A stretch of DNA of 64,000 nucleotides from Vineibacter terrae. GTDB lineage: Bacteria; Pseudomonadota; Alphaproteobacteria; Reyranellales; Reyranellaceae. Positions 42,048 through 50,515 of the stretch are shown here, one piece after another. The DNA lies in NCBI RefSeq assembly GCF_008039615.1, contig NZ_VDUZ01000027.1, forward strand, positions 1 through 64,000, written 5' to 3'. The notes below the pieces were generated by a model. The model did not search any database and was not told the origin of the DNA. It saw only the letters and a program-made list of their open reading frames with translations. The stretch's first letter is position 1. Every line of letters begins with the position of its first letter. The position numbers and the translations under genes were made by a program.

Positions 42048-43280
42048 CTATGATGCCAGCGCCACCGGCAGAGCCTTCACGCCACGCAGGATGAGGGAGT
42101 CGTGCCAGTCCGGCACGGCGCTTGTCACGCGAATGTTGGGGAAGCGTTCCGTCAGGCGTACCGCCGCGATCTGCGCCTCCAGCCGCGCCAGCGGCGCGCC
42201 GAGGCAGAAATGGATGCCGTGCCCGAAGGTGAGATGCGGGTTGGGATCGCGCGCCAGGTCGAACGCCTCGGCGTCGGCGAAGGCGTCGGGATCGCGGTTG
42301 GCGGCGTTGACGAAGGCAAAGACCCGCTGGCCGGCCCGGATCGTATGGCCATGCATCGCGACATCGGCTGCCGCGACCCGCGCCACCGCGCCGGAAGGGC
42401 CATCGTAGCGCAGCCACTCCTCGACCGCGGACGGCGCCAGCGACGGCGCCGCGCACAGCCGCTCCCACTGGTCGCGGTTGCGCATGCAATACAGGAAGCC
42501 GTTGCCGATCAGGTTCGTGGTCGTCTCGTGGCCGGCGAACAGCAGCAGGATGCAGGTGCCGATGATCTCGTCGGTCGTGAGCGCATCGTTCTCGTCGCGG
42601 GCCAGCACCAGCCGGCTGATCATGTCGTCGGCCGGCACCGCCGTGCGCGCCTCGACCAGGCCGCGGAAATAGGCGGACATCGACCGCGCCCCCTGCTCGG
42701 CGCGCAGGTACTTGTTGCCGGCGACCTGGGCAGTGCCGATGAACAGCGCGATGTCGTCGGACCAGACCTTGACGTCGCGCAAATCGGCGCGCGGCACACC
42801 CAGCATGTCCATGATCACCGTCGCCGGCAGCGGGTAGGCGAAGTCGGCGATATAGTCGACGGCCTCGCCGCGCGCCGCCTTGTCCGCCATGCCGTCCAAC
42901 AGCATGCCCACGATGCTTTCGATATTGGGGCGCAGGTTCTCGACCGCCGTGGGCGTGAACACCTTGTTGAACAGCCGCCGCAGCCTCGTGTGGTCGGGCG
43001 GATCGCGGAACACCATCCAGTGGTTCAGGTAGCGCACGAGGTTCTCGATGCCGCCACGCTGGAACTCGGCGTTGGCCTTGAAGAAAGGCGTCAGGCGGTC
43101 GGCCGAGATCTCGCGGTTGTTGAGCGTGATACGCCGCACGTCGTCGTAGCGCGTGATGATCCAGGCCTTCATCGCCGGCGACCAGTGCACGGGATCTACC
43201 TCGCGCAGCCGCGCGAATTCGGGGAAGGGATCGGCGTTGGTGGCCGGATTGCCGAGGTCGAACACGTAGGACATGGCCAT
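42048..43280 (-). CDS. Cytochrome P450
   Basis: 410 residues, the length of soluble bacterial P450s. The I-helix oxygen-binding motif is LLFAGHETT, the ExxR motif is EEWLR and the heme loop is FGHGIHFCLGAPLARLE with the proximal Cys359. It hydroxylates or otherwise oxidises an unknown small substrate using a ferredoxin system not encoded nearby. Two ATGs stand close together (43280 and 43274); the first has a weak GAGCGG upstream. The TetR gene is divergent and an operator-like palindrome lies between. Confidence 0.93.
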   Translation of the reverse strand: MAMSYVFDLGNPATNADPFPEFARLREVDPVHWSPAMKAWIITRYDDVRRITLNNREISADRLTPFFKANAEFQRGGIENLVRYLNHWMVFRDPPDHTRLRRLFNKVFTPTAVENLRPNIESIVGMLLDGMADKAARGEAVDYIADFAYPLPATVIMDMLGVPRADLRDVKVWSDDIALFIGTAQVAGNKYLRAEQGARSMSAYFRGLVEARTAVPADDMISRLVLARDENDALTTDEIIGTCILLLFAGHETTTNLIGNGFLYCMRNRDQWERLCAAPSLAPSAVEEWLRYDGPSGAVARVAAADVAMHGHTIRAGQRVFAFVNAANRDPDAFADAEAFDLARDPNPHLTFGHGIHFCLGAPLARLEAQIAAVRLTERFPNIRVTSAVPDWHDSLILRGVKALPVALAS

Positions 43281-43325
43281 GACCGCTCGCAGTGGGATGG
43301 AAAAGGCTACCGTCATGCCACTTAC

Positions 43326-43339
43326 CAAACAAGTGTTTG
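43326..43339. promoter_or_regulatory. TetR operator candidate
   Basis: CAAACA and TGTTTG arms around AG, within a longer A/T-rich CAAACAAGTGTTTGTTTG run. It lies between the divergent P450 and TetR genes, 46 and 17 bases from their starts. The form matches operators of TetR regulators in fatty-acid and xenobiotic pathways. Confidence 0.7.
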
Positions 43340-43356
43340 TTTGCTACACAGGCGCC

Positions 43357-43956
43357 ATGTCCGGCTCCCGCTCCCACCGCGCCGCCGCGGCCGCCAGCAA
43401 CGGCCGTCGTCCCGACAACCGCCGCACCGCCCTGCTGGCGGCGGCGGCGCGACGGTTTGCGCAGGGCGGGTTCGTGGCGGCATCGATGCGCGACATCGCG
43501 CAGGAGGTCGGCATGCTGGCCGGCTCGATGTACTATCACTTCGCATCCAAGGACGCGCTGATCGAGGAGCTGTACGCGCTTGGCGTCGGCCAGGTGACGG
43601 CTTCGGTCGAACGGGCGCTGCAGGACGCACGCGGCCCCTGGCCGCGGCTGGAGGCGGCCTGTGTCGGGCACCTCGAGGCGCTGCTGGCCCATAGCCCGTT
43701 CGCGCGGGTGATGACGGCCGACCTGTCGCATCTGCCGGCCCGGCTGCGCCGGCGGCTGGTGGCGCAGCGCGACGCCTATGAGCAGCTTTTCGTGGCGCTC
43801 ATCGCCGACCTGAAGCTGCCGGACGGCGCCGACCGGCGCCTGCTGCGCCTGCATGTGCTGGGCGCGCTGAACTGGACGCCGACCTGGTATCGTCCCGGCG
43901 GGGCCACGCCGGCCGACATCGCCCGCGCGCTGGTGCGCGCACTGCGGCGCCGCTGA
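43357..43956 (+). CDS. TetR-family transcriptional regulator
   Basis: 199 residues. The helix-turn-helix lies at about residues 22-70 (RTALLAAAARRFAQGGFVAASMRDIAQEVGMLAGSMYYHFASKDAL), the rest being the ligand and dimer domain. The ATG at 43357 follows the operator candidate; an upstream in-frame ATG would extend into the operator and P450 leader, so it is unlikely. It probably represses its own gene and the P450-oxidoreductase operon until a substrate-derived ligand appears. Confidence 0.9.
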   Translation: MSGSRSHRAAAAASNGRRPDNRRTALLAAAARRFAQGGFVAASMRDIAQEVGMLAGSMYYHFASKDALIEELYALGVGQVTASVERALQDARGPWPRLEAACVGHLEALLAHSPFARVMTADLSHLPARLRRRLVAQRDAYEQLFVALIADLKLPDGADRRLLRLHVLGALNWTPTWYRPGGATPADIARALVRALRRR

Positions 43957-44054
43957 GGTGGTGTTTCGCAGCGCGACGCCGGTCTCGGGTTGCGCCTGCA
44001 TGCTGCTTCGGCGCACCATGCCGGCCACCTTTTGGATGCCCTGGAGGAGAGGCG

Positions 44055-44849
44055 ATGTCCGAGCTGATCGAGACGCTGGAAGACGGCGTGCTGCTGCTGG
44101 TGATGAACCGGCCGGAAGCGATGAACGCGCTGTCGTCGAACATGATGGATGGCCTGCTGAAGGGCCTGCGCCGCGGCGCCGAGGATCCCGAGGTCGGCTG
44201 CGTCGTGCTGCGCGGCGCCGGCGACAAGGCGTTCTGCGCCGGCGGCGACGTGAAGGCGATGGCGGCCGGCGGCCGCATGCAGGGCGCCTCGCACGAGACC
44301 AAGATCGCCGACCTGCGCGCCCGCATGCGGGTGTCGGAAGTGCTGCACGACATGCCCAAGCCGACCATCGCGGTCGTCAACGGCGTGGCTGCCGGCGCCG
44401 GCCTGTCGCTGGCGCTGGCCGCGGACATGCGCTTCGCCGCCCGCAGCGCGCGCATGACGACGGCCTTCGCGAAGGTCGGCTTCTCCGGCGATTTCGGCTC
44501 GCACTTCTTCCTGCACAAGCTGGTCGGCACAGCCAAGGCGCGCGAGCTCTATTTCACCGCCGAGATCCTGAACGCCGAGAAAATCGAGAAGCTGGGGCTG
44601 GCCAACTGGATCGTCGATGACGACAAGCTGCAGGCCGAGGCCATGGCCCTTGCCAAGAAGCTGGCGGCCGGTCCGCGCGTGGCATGGTGGCATGTGAAGC
44701 ACAACATGAAGGTGGCGGAAGAGGGCACCCTGTCGGCGGCGCTGGACAGCGAGGCGGCGCGCATGATCCGCACCGGCGAGACCGAGGACCACAAGGAAGC
44801 GGCGCGTGCCTTCGTGGAGAAGCGCGCCCCGGTGTTCGTGGGACGGTAG
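44055..44849 (+). CDS. Enoyl-CoA hydratase/isomerase family protein, PaaG-like
   Basis: 264 residues, crotonase fold. NRPEAMNALS and AFCAGGDVKAM form the CoA pocket and oxyanion hole. The two catalytic glutamates of hydratases are absent: AGAGLSLALAAD and AKVGFSGDFGSHFFL carry Ser and Asp146 instead. That pattern, with the Asp in the second loop, is seen in PaaG-type ring or double-bond isomerases, so isomerase activity is more likely than hydration. GGAGGAGAGG before the ATG at 44055 is strong. No paa genes are adjacent. Confidence 0.85.
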   Translation: MSELIETLEDGVLLLVMNRPEAMNALSSNMMDGLLKGLRRGAEDPEVGCVVLRGAGDKAFCAGGDVKAMAAGGRMQGASHETKIADLRARMRVSEVLHDMPKPTIAVVNGVAAGAGLSLALAADMRFAARSARMTTAFAKVGFSGDFGSHFFLHKLVGTAKARELYFTAEILNAEKIEKLGLANWIVDDDKLQAEAMALAKKLAAGPRVAWWHVKHNMKVAEEGTLSAALDSEAARMIRTGETEDHKEAARAFVEKRAPVFVGR

Positions 44850-44852
44850 CGG

Positions 44853-44997
44853 CCCTCTCCCGCCAGGCGGGAGAGGGAGGGGCCCATTGCGCGAAGCGCA
44901 ATGAGAGGGTGAGGGGCCAAGGACGAGGCCGAGTCCTGGGGCCCTCACCCGCTGCGCGCTGTGCGCGCGTCGACCTCTCCCGCTTGCGGGAGAGGTG
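44853..44997. repeat. GC-rich intergenic repeat, family C, copy 1
   Basis: It opens with a hairpin CCCTCTCCCGC-CAG-complement (44853-44877). A second internal stem-loop GCGCGAAGCGC-like motif and an inverted ending CCTCTCCCGCTTGCGGGAGAGG follow. The modules CCTCTCCCGC and GAGGGTGAGGGG recur at 48447-48676. It lies between two same-strand genes. Confidence 0.8.
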
Positions 44998-45013
44998 AAG
45001 ACAGGAGGAAACC

Positions 45014-45775
45014 ATGCGGCTGCGGCAATGCGTCTTCGTGGCGCGCGATCTCGAGGCGTCGCGCGCCGAGCTTTGCGACATCCTGGGCATCGAGGTGGCG
45101 TATCGCGACCCGGCCGTGGGCAAGTGGGGCCTGGCCAACGTCGTGTGCCCTGTCGGCAACGACTTCCTGGAGATCGTGGCGCCCGAGAAGCCGGGCACGT
45201 CGGCCGGCCGCTACATCGATCGTCGCGGCGGCGACGGCGGCTACATGGTGATCCTGCAGGTGCCCGATGCCATTGCCGAGCGCGAGCGCGTGACGGGGCT
45301 CGGCATCCGCGCCGTCGAGCAGAAGAACATGCCGGAGTACCGCTATACGCACTTCCATCCCAGCGACACGGCCGGTGTGCTGCTGTCGATCGACTCGGTG
45401 GTGGCGCCGGCCGACGCCGACGCGGCCCTCTTCTGGCCGCCGGCCAGCACCGGCTGGATCGAGCACCGCCGCAGCGACGTGACCTCGGGACTGGCCGCGG
45501 TCGAGATCCAGGCCAACGATCCCGTCGAGGCGGCCGCGCTGTGGGGACGCATCCTGGCGCGTCCGGTCACCACGTCAGGCGGCGCCCACCGCTTGGCGAT
45601 CGACGGCGGCGAGATCCGGTTTGTCGCGATCGCGGATGGCCGTGGACCGGGTGTGTCAGCCTACGATGTGAAGGCGGCCGACAGGGCGCGCGTGCTGGCG
45701 GCGGCGGAGAAGCATGGCAAGCGGCGCTCGGATACCCAGGTCGAGGTGTGCGGCTGCCGCATCAACCTCGTCTAG
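45014..45775 (+). CDS. VOC-family protein, two-domain
   Basis: 253 residues. The N-terminal half (RQCVFVARDLEASRAELCDILGIEVAYRDPAVG) is a VOC unit. The second half contains a weaker unit from about residue 150 (AAVEIQANDPVEAAALWGRILARPV). It is similar to glyoxalase-like lactoylglutathione-lyase domain proteins in which one half binds the metal. Substrate unknown. ACAGGAGGAAACC before the ATG at 45014 is an excellent ribosome binding site. It follows the PaaG-like gene but the repeat between them may uncouple the two. Confidence 0.78.
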   Translation: MRLRQCVFVARDLEASRAELCDILGIEVAYRDPAVGKWGLANVVCPVGNDFLEIVAPEKPGTSAGRYIDRRGGDGGYMVILQVPDAIAERERVTGLGIRAVEQKNMPEYRYTHFHPSDTAGVLLSIDSVVAPADADAALFWPPASTGWIEHRRSDVTSGLAAVEIQANDPVEAAALWGRILARPVTTSGGAHRLAIDGGEIRFVAIADGRGPGVSAYDVKAADRARVLAAAEKHGKRRSDTQVEVCGCRINLV

Positions 45776-45791
45776 GCACCCCCGAGGCAGC

Positions 45792-46601
45792 TCAGGCGCA
45801 GAGCTGCCGGATCAGGCCGGCAACCTGCTCGGGGTGACTATCGAGCATGCCGTGTGTCGCCCGGTCGATCGCCTCGATTCGGCCGTTGGGCACGATGGCG
45901 GCCAGGGCGCGGGCGATCGCCGGCACCACGGCCGGGCTGGCGCTGCCGTAGCCGATGACGACCGGTGCCGTGAGCGCGGCCAGCGCCTCGCGTGACACAG
46001 TTTCCGCCATGGAGCCCGCGACATCACGGGCGTTGCTGCCGGCAGCCGCGGCGAGGAACTGCTGCACCGGCGGCGGCAGGCGCGCGTAGGCGCCATCACC
46101 GAACCAGAAATCGACCATGTGACGGATGACCTCCGGTTCGCCGGCGCGGACTCGGGCCACGTAGCCGCTGAAATAGGCTGTTGCTGATTGCAACGTGGCC
46201 GTGTCTCCGTTCAGCGCGAGCGCCCGGAAGAAAACCGGTTCGAGCAGCAGGCAGCCCCGTATCCGATCGGCATGGGCGGCAGCGGCATGCAGCGCGACGT
46301 TGCCGCCGTAGGAATGACCGCAGATGAAGCCGGGCTCGCCATAGGCCTGCATCACCGCACCGACGGCATCGGCCATCGCCCTGGTGTGCGCTGCCGGCTC
46401 CGTCGCGTGCCGCAGCGGCGTCGAGCGGCCGTATCCCGGCAGATCGATGGTCACGACGCGCAGGCCATCGCCGAGGTGACGCATGACGCGGCTCCACGAT
46501 CGACCCTCTCCCGGCGAGCCGTGCACCAGGATCACCGGCGTGCCGCGACCGGTCTCGCTGTAGGCTACCGTAGCCCCGGAGGGCAGCGTCAGGTCGGGCA
46601 T
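45792..46601 (-). CDS. Alpha/beta hydrolase
   Basis: 269 residues. VILVHGSPGEGRSW is the oxyanion loop, GHSYGGNVAL the nucleophile elbow (central Ser) and the final His lies in RATHGMLDSHP. A hydrolase of the epoxide-hydrolase or esterase kind; substrate unknown. The ATG at 46601 is eight bases from GGGAG; an in-frame ATG at 46616 has no ribosome binding site. The MarR gene is divergent, so this gene is its probable target. Confidence 0.85.
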   Translation of the reverse strand: MPDLTLPSGATVAYSETGRGTPVILVHGSPGEGRSWSRVMRHLGDGLRVVTIDLPGYGRSTPLRHATEPAAHTRAMADAVGAVMQAYGEPGFICGHSYGGNVALHAAAAHADRIRGCLLLEPVFFRALALNGDTATLQSATAYFSGYVARVRAGEPEVIRHMVDFWFGDGAYARLPPPVQQFLAAAAGSNARDVAGSMAETVSREALAALTAPVVIGYGSASPAVVPAIARALAAIVPNGRIEAIDRATHGMLDSHPEQVAGLIRQLCA

Positions 46602-46741
46602 CGTCGAGTCTCCCATGAGCGAAGTCGGGATCTATTGGGTCGCGGCGACGGGGCTCTCTCCAGTCAGGCCTCGAGAGGGCGACCGCGTTGTCGTGGGCCC
46701 AGCCGTCTCTCTCGCCTGGATCAGCGATCTTTTCGTGTATC

Positions 46742-46760
46742 TACAAATATTGTATATACA
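46742..46760. promoter_or_regulatory. MarR operator and promoter candidate
   Basis: TACAA and TTGTA arms around ATA (46742-46754) overlap the perfect palindrome TGTATATACA (46751-46760). It lies 26 bases before the MarR start and 141 from the divergent hydrolase. AT-rich palindromes of this size are typical MarR sites. Confidence 0.72.
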
Positions 46761-46785
46761 TGAAATGGTGGAAAGCAAGCGAGCG

Positions 46786-47229
46786 ATGAAAAAGACGCTG
46801 CGCACGGACGCGGGCATCATGCTGGCGTCCTGTGCCGGCTGGACCAGTCGGCTGGCGGCGCGGCGCATCTCGCAGTTTCTCGAGGCCCGGATGGCCGGCA
46901 CCGGGCTGACCCTGGCGCAGTTCGGTCTGATGGCGCAGATCGCGGTGACGACGGACGACACGTTGAGCGGCCTGGCGGCACGCATGGACCTGGATCCATC
47001 GACCCTGTCGCGCAATCTCAGGACCTTGAGCGACAGCGGCCTGGTGGAAATCGCCGTCGTAAACGGTGATTTGCGCCGTCGCATGGTGTGGTTGACGGAG
47101 AGCGGGGCACGTCGGCTGGAGCAGGCGATGGGCACGTGGCGGGCAGCCCACGACGCCCTGGCCGCGGTCTTTCCCGTCGACAAGGCCCGTCAGCTGGCGG
47201 AAGCCGCCGGCGCCATCGCCGAGACCTGA
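46786..47229 (+). CDS. MarR-family transcriptional regulator
   Basis: 147 residues with the winged helix-turn-helix over about residues 35-105: LTLAQFGLMAQIAVTTDDTLSGLAARMDLDPSTLSRNLRTL, then the wing GDLRRRMVWLTESG. The start at 46786 gives a compact MarR domain with GGAAAG upstream; an ATG at 46765 is possible but almost abuts the operator. It probably represses itself and the hydrolase at 45792. The zinc alcohol dehydrogenase gene begins 116 bases downstream, and whether it is also controlled is not clear. Confidence 0.88.
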   Translation: MKKTLRTDAGIMLASCAGWTSRLAARRISQFLEARMAGTGLTLAQFGLMAQIAVTTDDTLSGLAARMDLDPSTLSRNLRTLSDSGLVEIAVVNGDLRRRMVWLTESGARRLEQAMGTWRAAHDALAAVFPVDKARQLAEAAGAIAET

Positions 47230-47344
47230 CACGCCACCACGGCAGCAATGCCGGCTGCCGGAACTGCGGCACCACGCGGCGTGAACACCAACTCGCCACG
47301 CGGTATCATGGCTGGTGCATGCCGATCCCAAGGAGGAAGCCCCG

Positions 47345-48442
47345 ATGAAGGCCGCTGTTCTGTTCAAGGTCAACGAGCCGCTGCAGGTCGTGGACGTCGA
47401 GCTCGATCCGCCCAAGGCGGGCGAGGTGCGGGTGAAGATGAAGGCGGCCGGCGTGTGCCAGAGCGACTGGCACATGATCAACGGCGACTGGCCCACGCAG
47501 CTGCCGCTGGTGCCGGGCCACGAGGCGGCCGGCATCGTCGAGGAGGTCGGCGCCGGGGTCACGTCCGTGAAGGCGGGCGATCACGTGATCTTCTCGTTCC
47601 GGCCGCAGTGCGGCCAGTGCCGCTACTGCTCGGCCGGCCGGCCGGTGCTGTGCATCGGCCGCAACAATTCGCCGGGCGCGACATTGTTCGACGGCACGCT
47701 GCGGCTCAAGCACCAGGGCACCGGCCTGTACCAGATGGCGCGCATCGGCACCTTCTCGGAGCAGGTCGTGGTGCCCGCCGAGATGGTGGTGCCGATCCGC
47801 AAGGACATGCCGTGGCCGCAGGCGGCGCTGGTCGGCTGCTGCGTGGCGACCGGCGTCGGCGCCGTCACCCGGCACGCCAAGATCGAGGCCGGCTCGACCG
47901 TGCTGGTGATCGGCTGCGGCGGCGTCGGGCTGAACATCGTGCAGGGCGCGGCGCTGTCGGGCGCGCGCAAGATCATCGCCTGCGACCTGCTCGACCGGAA
48001 GCTGGAGATCGCGCGCAAGTTCGGCGCCACCGACACCATCAACACCACGACCGAGAAGGTGGTCGACCAGATCAAGGCGCTGACCGGCGGCCTGGGCGTC
48101 GACTACGCCTTCGACGCGGTCAGCATCGACAAGACCCAGGCGCTGGCGATCGATGCGATCTGCCCGGGCGGCCATGCCGTGACGGTGGGCGTGCCGCCGA
48201 TCACCATGCGGGCCACCTATTCGCCGTTCGCCATGGTGTTCGGCGAGAAGGTGGTGAGCGGCACGTTCTACGGCTCGGTGCGGCCCAGCGTCGATTTCCC
48301 CGTCCTGGTCGACCACTACATGAACAAGCGGCTCAACCTCGACGGCCTGATCAGCCGCACCTACAAGCTCGGCGAGATCAACGACGGCTTCAAGGCGATG
48401 ATGGCCGGCGAGGTGGCACGCGGCGTCGTGGTGTTCGATTGA
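47345..48442 (+). CDS. Zinc-dependent alcohol dehydrogenase (MDR, class III-like)
   Basis: 365 residues, with GVCQSDWHM and GHEAAGIVEE for the catalytic zinc and CGQCRYCSAGRPVLC for the structural zinc. The nucleotide fold VIGCGGVGLNIVQGA and IACDLLDRK are NAD-type. Overall arrangement resembles FrmA/class III and aryl-alcohol dehydrogenases; formaldehyde and other substrates are possible. AAGGAGGAAGCCCCG before the ATG at 47345 is strong. A family C repeat follows the stop and probably ends the transcript. Confidence 0.9.
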   Translation: MKAAVLFKVNEPLQVVDVELDPPKAGEVRVKMKAAGVCQSDWHMINGDWPTQLPLVPGHEAAGIVEEVGAGVTSVKAGDHVIFSFRPQCGQCRYCSAGRPVLCIGRNNSPGATLFDGTLRLKHQGTGLYQMARIGTFSEQVVVPAEMVVPIRKDMPWPQAALVGCCVATGVGAVTRHAKIEAGSTVLVIGCGGVGLNIVQGAALSGARKIIACDLLDRKLEIARKFGATDTINTTTEKVVDQIKALTGGLGVDYAFDAVSIDKTQALAIDAICPGGHAVTVGVPPITMRATYSPFAMVFGEKVVSGTFYGSVRPSVDFPVLVDHYMNKRLNLDGLISRTYKLGEINDGFKAMMAGEVARGVVVFD

Positions 48443-48446
48443 GTGT

Positions 48447-48676
48447 TCCCTCTCCCGCGAGCGGGAGGGCGATCGCATACGGACGCCACGATGCCATCTC
48501 CTCTCCCCGCGGAGCGGGGAGAGGAAGGGGCCCATGCCGAAGGCATGGGAAGGTGAGGGGTAGGAACGATCAAGCCATGCAGCAAAAATAGGGACTGATC
48601 GCTCGTACCCCTCACCTTCCCATCGCTTCGCGATGGGCCCCTCCCTCTCCCCGCTGCCGCGGGGAGAGGGGTGAAC
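48447..48676. repeat. GC-rich intergenic repeat, family C, copy 2
   Basis: Modules CCTCTCCCGC with complement (48449-48466) and CTCTCCCCGC with complement twice (near 48500-48520 and 48645-48670), separated by inverted GGGGCCCATGC and GGTGAGGGG modules. The whole is an imperfect inverted repeat between the convergent dehydrogenase and PRISE-reductase genes. It shares modules with 44853-44997. Confidence 0.8.
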
Positions 48677-48692
48677 GCCGTCATGCGTACGG

Positions 48693-49751
48693 TCAGGGAA
48701 TGAAGCGCTGGTCCCGCAGCCGGCGCAGGTAGCCCAGAAACACGGCCTCGGTGTCGAGGGCGGCGTGGAAGCCGGCCTGGCGTGATTTCACGGTCGAGGA
48801 CATATCGTCCCAGCCGGCGCGGAACAGGAAGTCGAGGAACGGCCAGTTGGCGAGCGCGCCCAGCGGCAGGTCCTGCAGCGCGTGCCGGCGCACCAGCGCC
48901 GACCAGGTCGCGTCCGCATCCGGCATCGCGGTGGCGATCGGTGTGCCGGTCGGGCCTCCCGCCGGCACATCGAAGAACGCGGCAAGAAGCGGCCAGACAT
49001 TGCACCAGCGGAAATAGTCGCCGTTGATGATGTTGAAGTCCTGATCGTCGCAACGCGGGTCCTCGGCCGTCCAGATCAGGGCATCCGCCAGCAGGCCGGC
49101 ATCCGTGGCCTGCGATACCGAGTTGAAGCAAGCATCGGTGCCGGGGAAGTCGAACGGCTTGCCCAGGGCGCGGCAGAGGCTGCCATAGGCGGCCAGCGAC
49201 GTGATGAAGTTGAAGGGATAGCCCACGGATATGCCGCAGACGATATGCGGGCGCACCGTGGACCAGCGCCATGCGTGGCCCTGCTGTCGCTGCACGATGT
49301 AGTCATGCTGGTCGTAGTAGAAATTGACCTGGGGCAGGCGGGGATCGTCTTCCCGCGCGGGTGTGCGATAGCGCCCGAGATGGCTGCCGTACCATTTGGT
49401 GCCATGGACCAGCGAGACATGCATCAGACCGGTCGCGCGCGACAAGGTGCCTTCCAGCACATTGCGCAGCATGGCGACGTTGACGTGCGCCTCGTCGGCC
49501 GGGTCGGCGCGGCCGGCCCGTGCCGCGTAGAAGAGATGCGTGACGTCGCGGCAGGCATCGGCGGCGTCGCGGCATTGCCCGGCATCGAGCAGGTCCACCG
49601 CGAGGTGACGGTAGCCGCCGCTCGATCCGGAGCCGGCCGTGCGGGCGATGCCGATCACGCTCCAGTCGCCGCGGCTCAGGAGCGCCTCGACGAGATTGCT
49701 GCCGACGATGCCGCGTGCGCCGGCCACGAGGGCGACCTTGGCGGAGGCCAT
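48693..49751 (-). CDS. PRISE-type NAD(P)-dependent reductase (atypical SDR)
   Basis: 352 residues. The opening VALVAGARGIVGSNLVEAL is an SDR-like Rossmann motif, and NFYYDQHDYIV matches the special active-site region of the PRISE group (progesterone 5-beta-reductase and iridoid synthase-like). PRISE enzymes reduce the double bond of enones. RPHIVCGISVGYPFN is also typical. GGGAGCC precedes the ATG at 49751. It is the last gene of the long liv operon and lies 5 bases after the stop of the SDR gene, so both probably act on the same imported compound. Confidence 0.85.
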   Translation of the reverse strand: MASAKVALVAGARGIVGSNLVEALLSRGDWSVIGIARTAGSGSSGGYRHLAVDLLDAGQCRDAADACRDVTHLFYAARAGRADPADEAHVNVAMLRNVLEGTLSRATGLMHVSLVHGTKWYGSHLGRYRTPAREDDPRLPQVNFYYDQHDYIVQRQQGHAWRWSTVRPHIVCGISVGYPFNFITSLAAYGSLCRALGKPFDFPGTDACFNSVSQATDAGLLADALIWTAEDPRCDDQDFNIINGDYFRWCNVWPLLAAFFDVPAGGPTGTPIATAMPDADATWSALVRRHALQDLPLGALANWPFLDFLFRAGWDDMSSTVKSRQAGFHAALDTEAVFLGYLRRLRDQRFIP

Positions 49752-49756
49752 GCTGC

Positions 49757-50515
49757 TCAGGCTCCCTTTGTCGGCACCAGGGTCAGCTCGGCGACGGTGA
49801 CCCCGGCCGGCTGCTGCAGGGCATAGATGACGGCACGCGCTACGTCCTCGGCCGTGAGGTGGCTGGGAAAGGACCGGTAGAACGCCTCGGCTCGCGCGTC
49901 GTCGCCGGCCCACCGCGTGGCCGCGAACTCCGTGCGCACCACGCCGGGAACGATCTCGACGACGCGGATGCCCAGCGGCCCGCACTCGGCGCGCAGCGCT
50001 TCGGAGAAGCCGTGGACCGCGTGCTTGGTGGCGCCGTAGGCGGCCAGGCCCGCGGCCGCGCGCCGTGTCGTGATCGAGGAGATGTTGACGATGTCGCCCC
50101 GGCCGCGCCGCACCATGGCGGGCAACAGGGCCCGGGTCAGCCGCATCAAGGCCAGGAAGTTCACCTGCACGACCGCTTCCCACTTCGCGGCATCGCTGTC
50201 GTGGAAAGGGACATTGCCGCCGCTGTCGTGACCGGCATTGTTGATCAGGATATCGACGTCGGCGAACGGGCCGGCCAGCGCCGCGCCGATCTGCGACGCG
50301 GCGTCCGGCGCGGCGAGATCGACCGCCAGGCCGAGCACGTCGCCGCCGCCGACCTGCGCGAGCGCGGCCAGGCGGTCGGGGCGGCGGCCGATCGCCACCA
50401 CCCGCGCGCCGTACGCGAGCAGTCCGGTTGCGATCGCCCGGCCGATGCCGCTGGTCGCGCCGGTCACCAGCGCGACACGGCCGGTCAATGGCTCCGCGGT
50501 GCCGGTGTCGCTCAC
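49757..50515 (-). CDS. Short-chain dehydrogenase/reductase
   Basis: 252 residues, classical SDR: TGATSGIG cofactor loop, NNAG, the catalytic Ser in NISSITT and YGATK (Tyr-x-x-x-Lys). The sequence AIGRRPDRL suggests NADP use. The GTG at 50515 overlaps the DUF35 stop as GTGA, so the start is clear although it is not an ATG. It oxidises or reduces an alcohol/ketone of the pathway of the operon. Confidence 0.9.
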   Translation of the reverse strand: MSDTGTAEPLTGRVALVTGATSGIGRAIATGLLAYGARVVAIGRRPDRLAALAQVGGGDVLGLAVDLAAPDAASQIGAALAGPFADVDILINNAGHDSGGNVPFHDSDAAKWEAVVQVNFLALMRLTRALLPAMVRRGRGDIVNISSITTRRAAAGLAAYGATKHAVHGFSEALRAECGPLGIRVVEIVPGVVRTEFAATRWAGDDARAEAFYRSFPSHLTAEDVARAVIYALQQPAGVTVAELTLVPTKGA

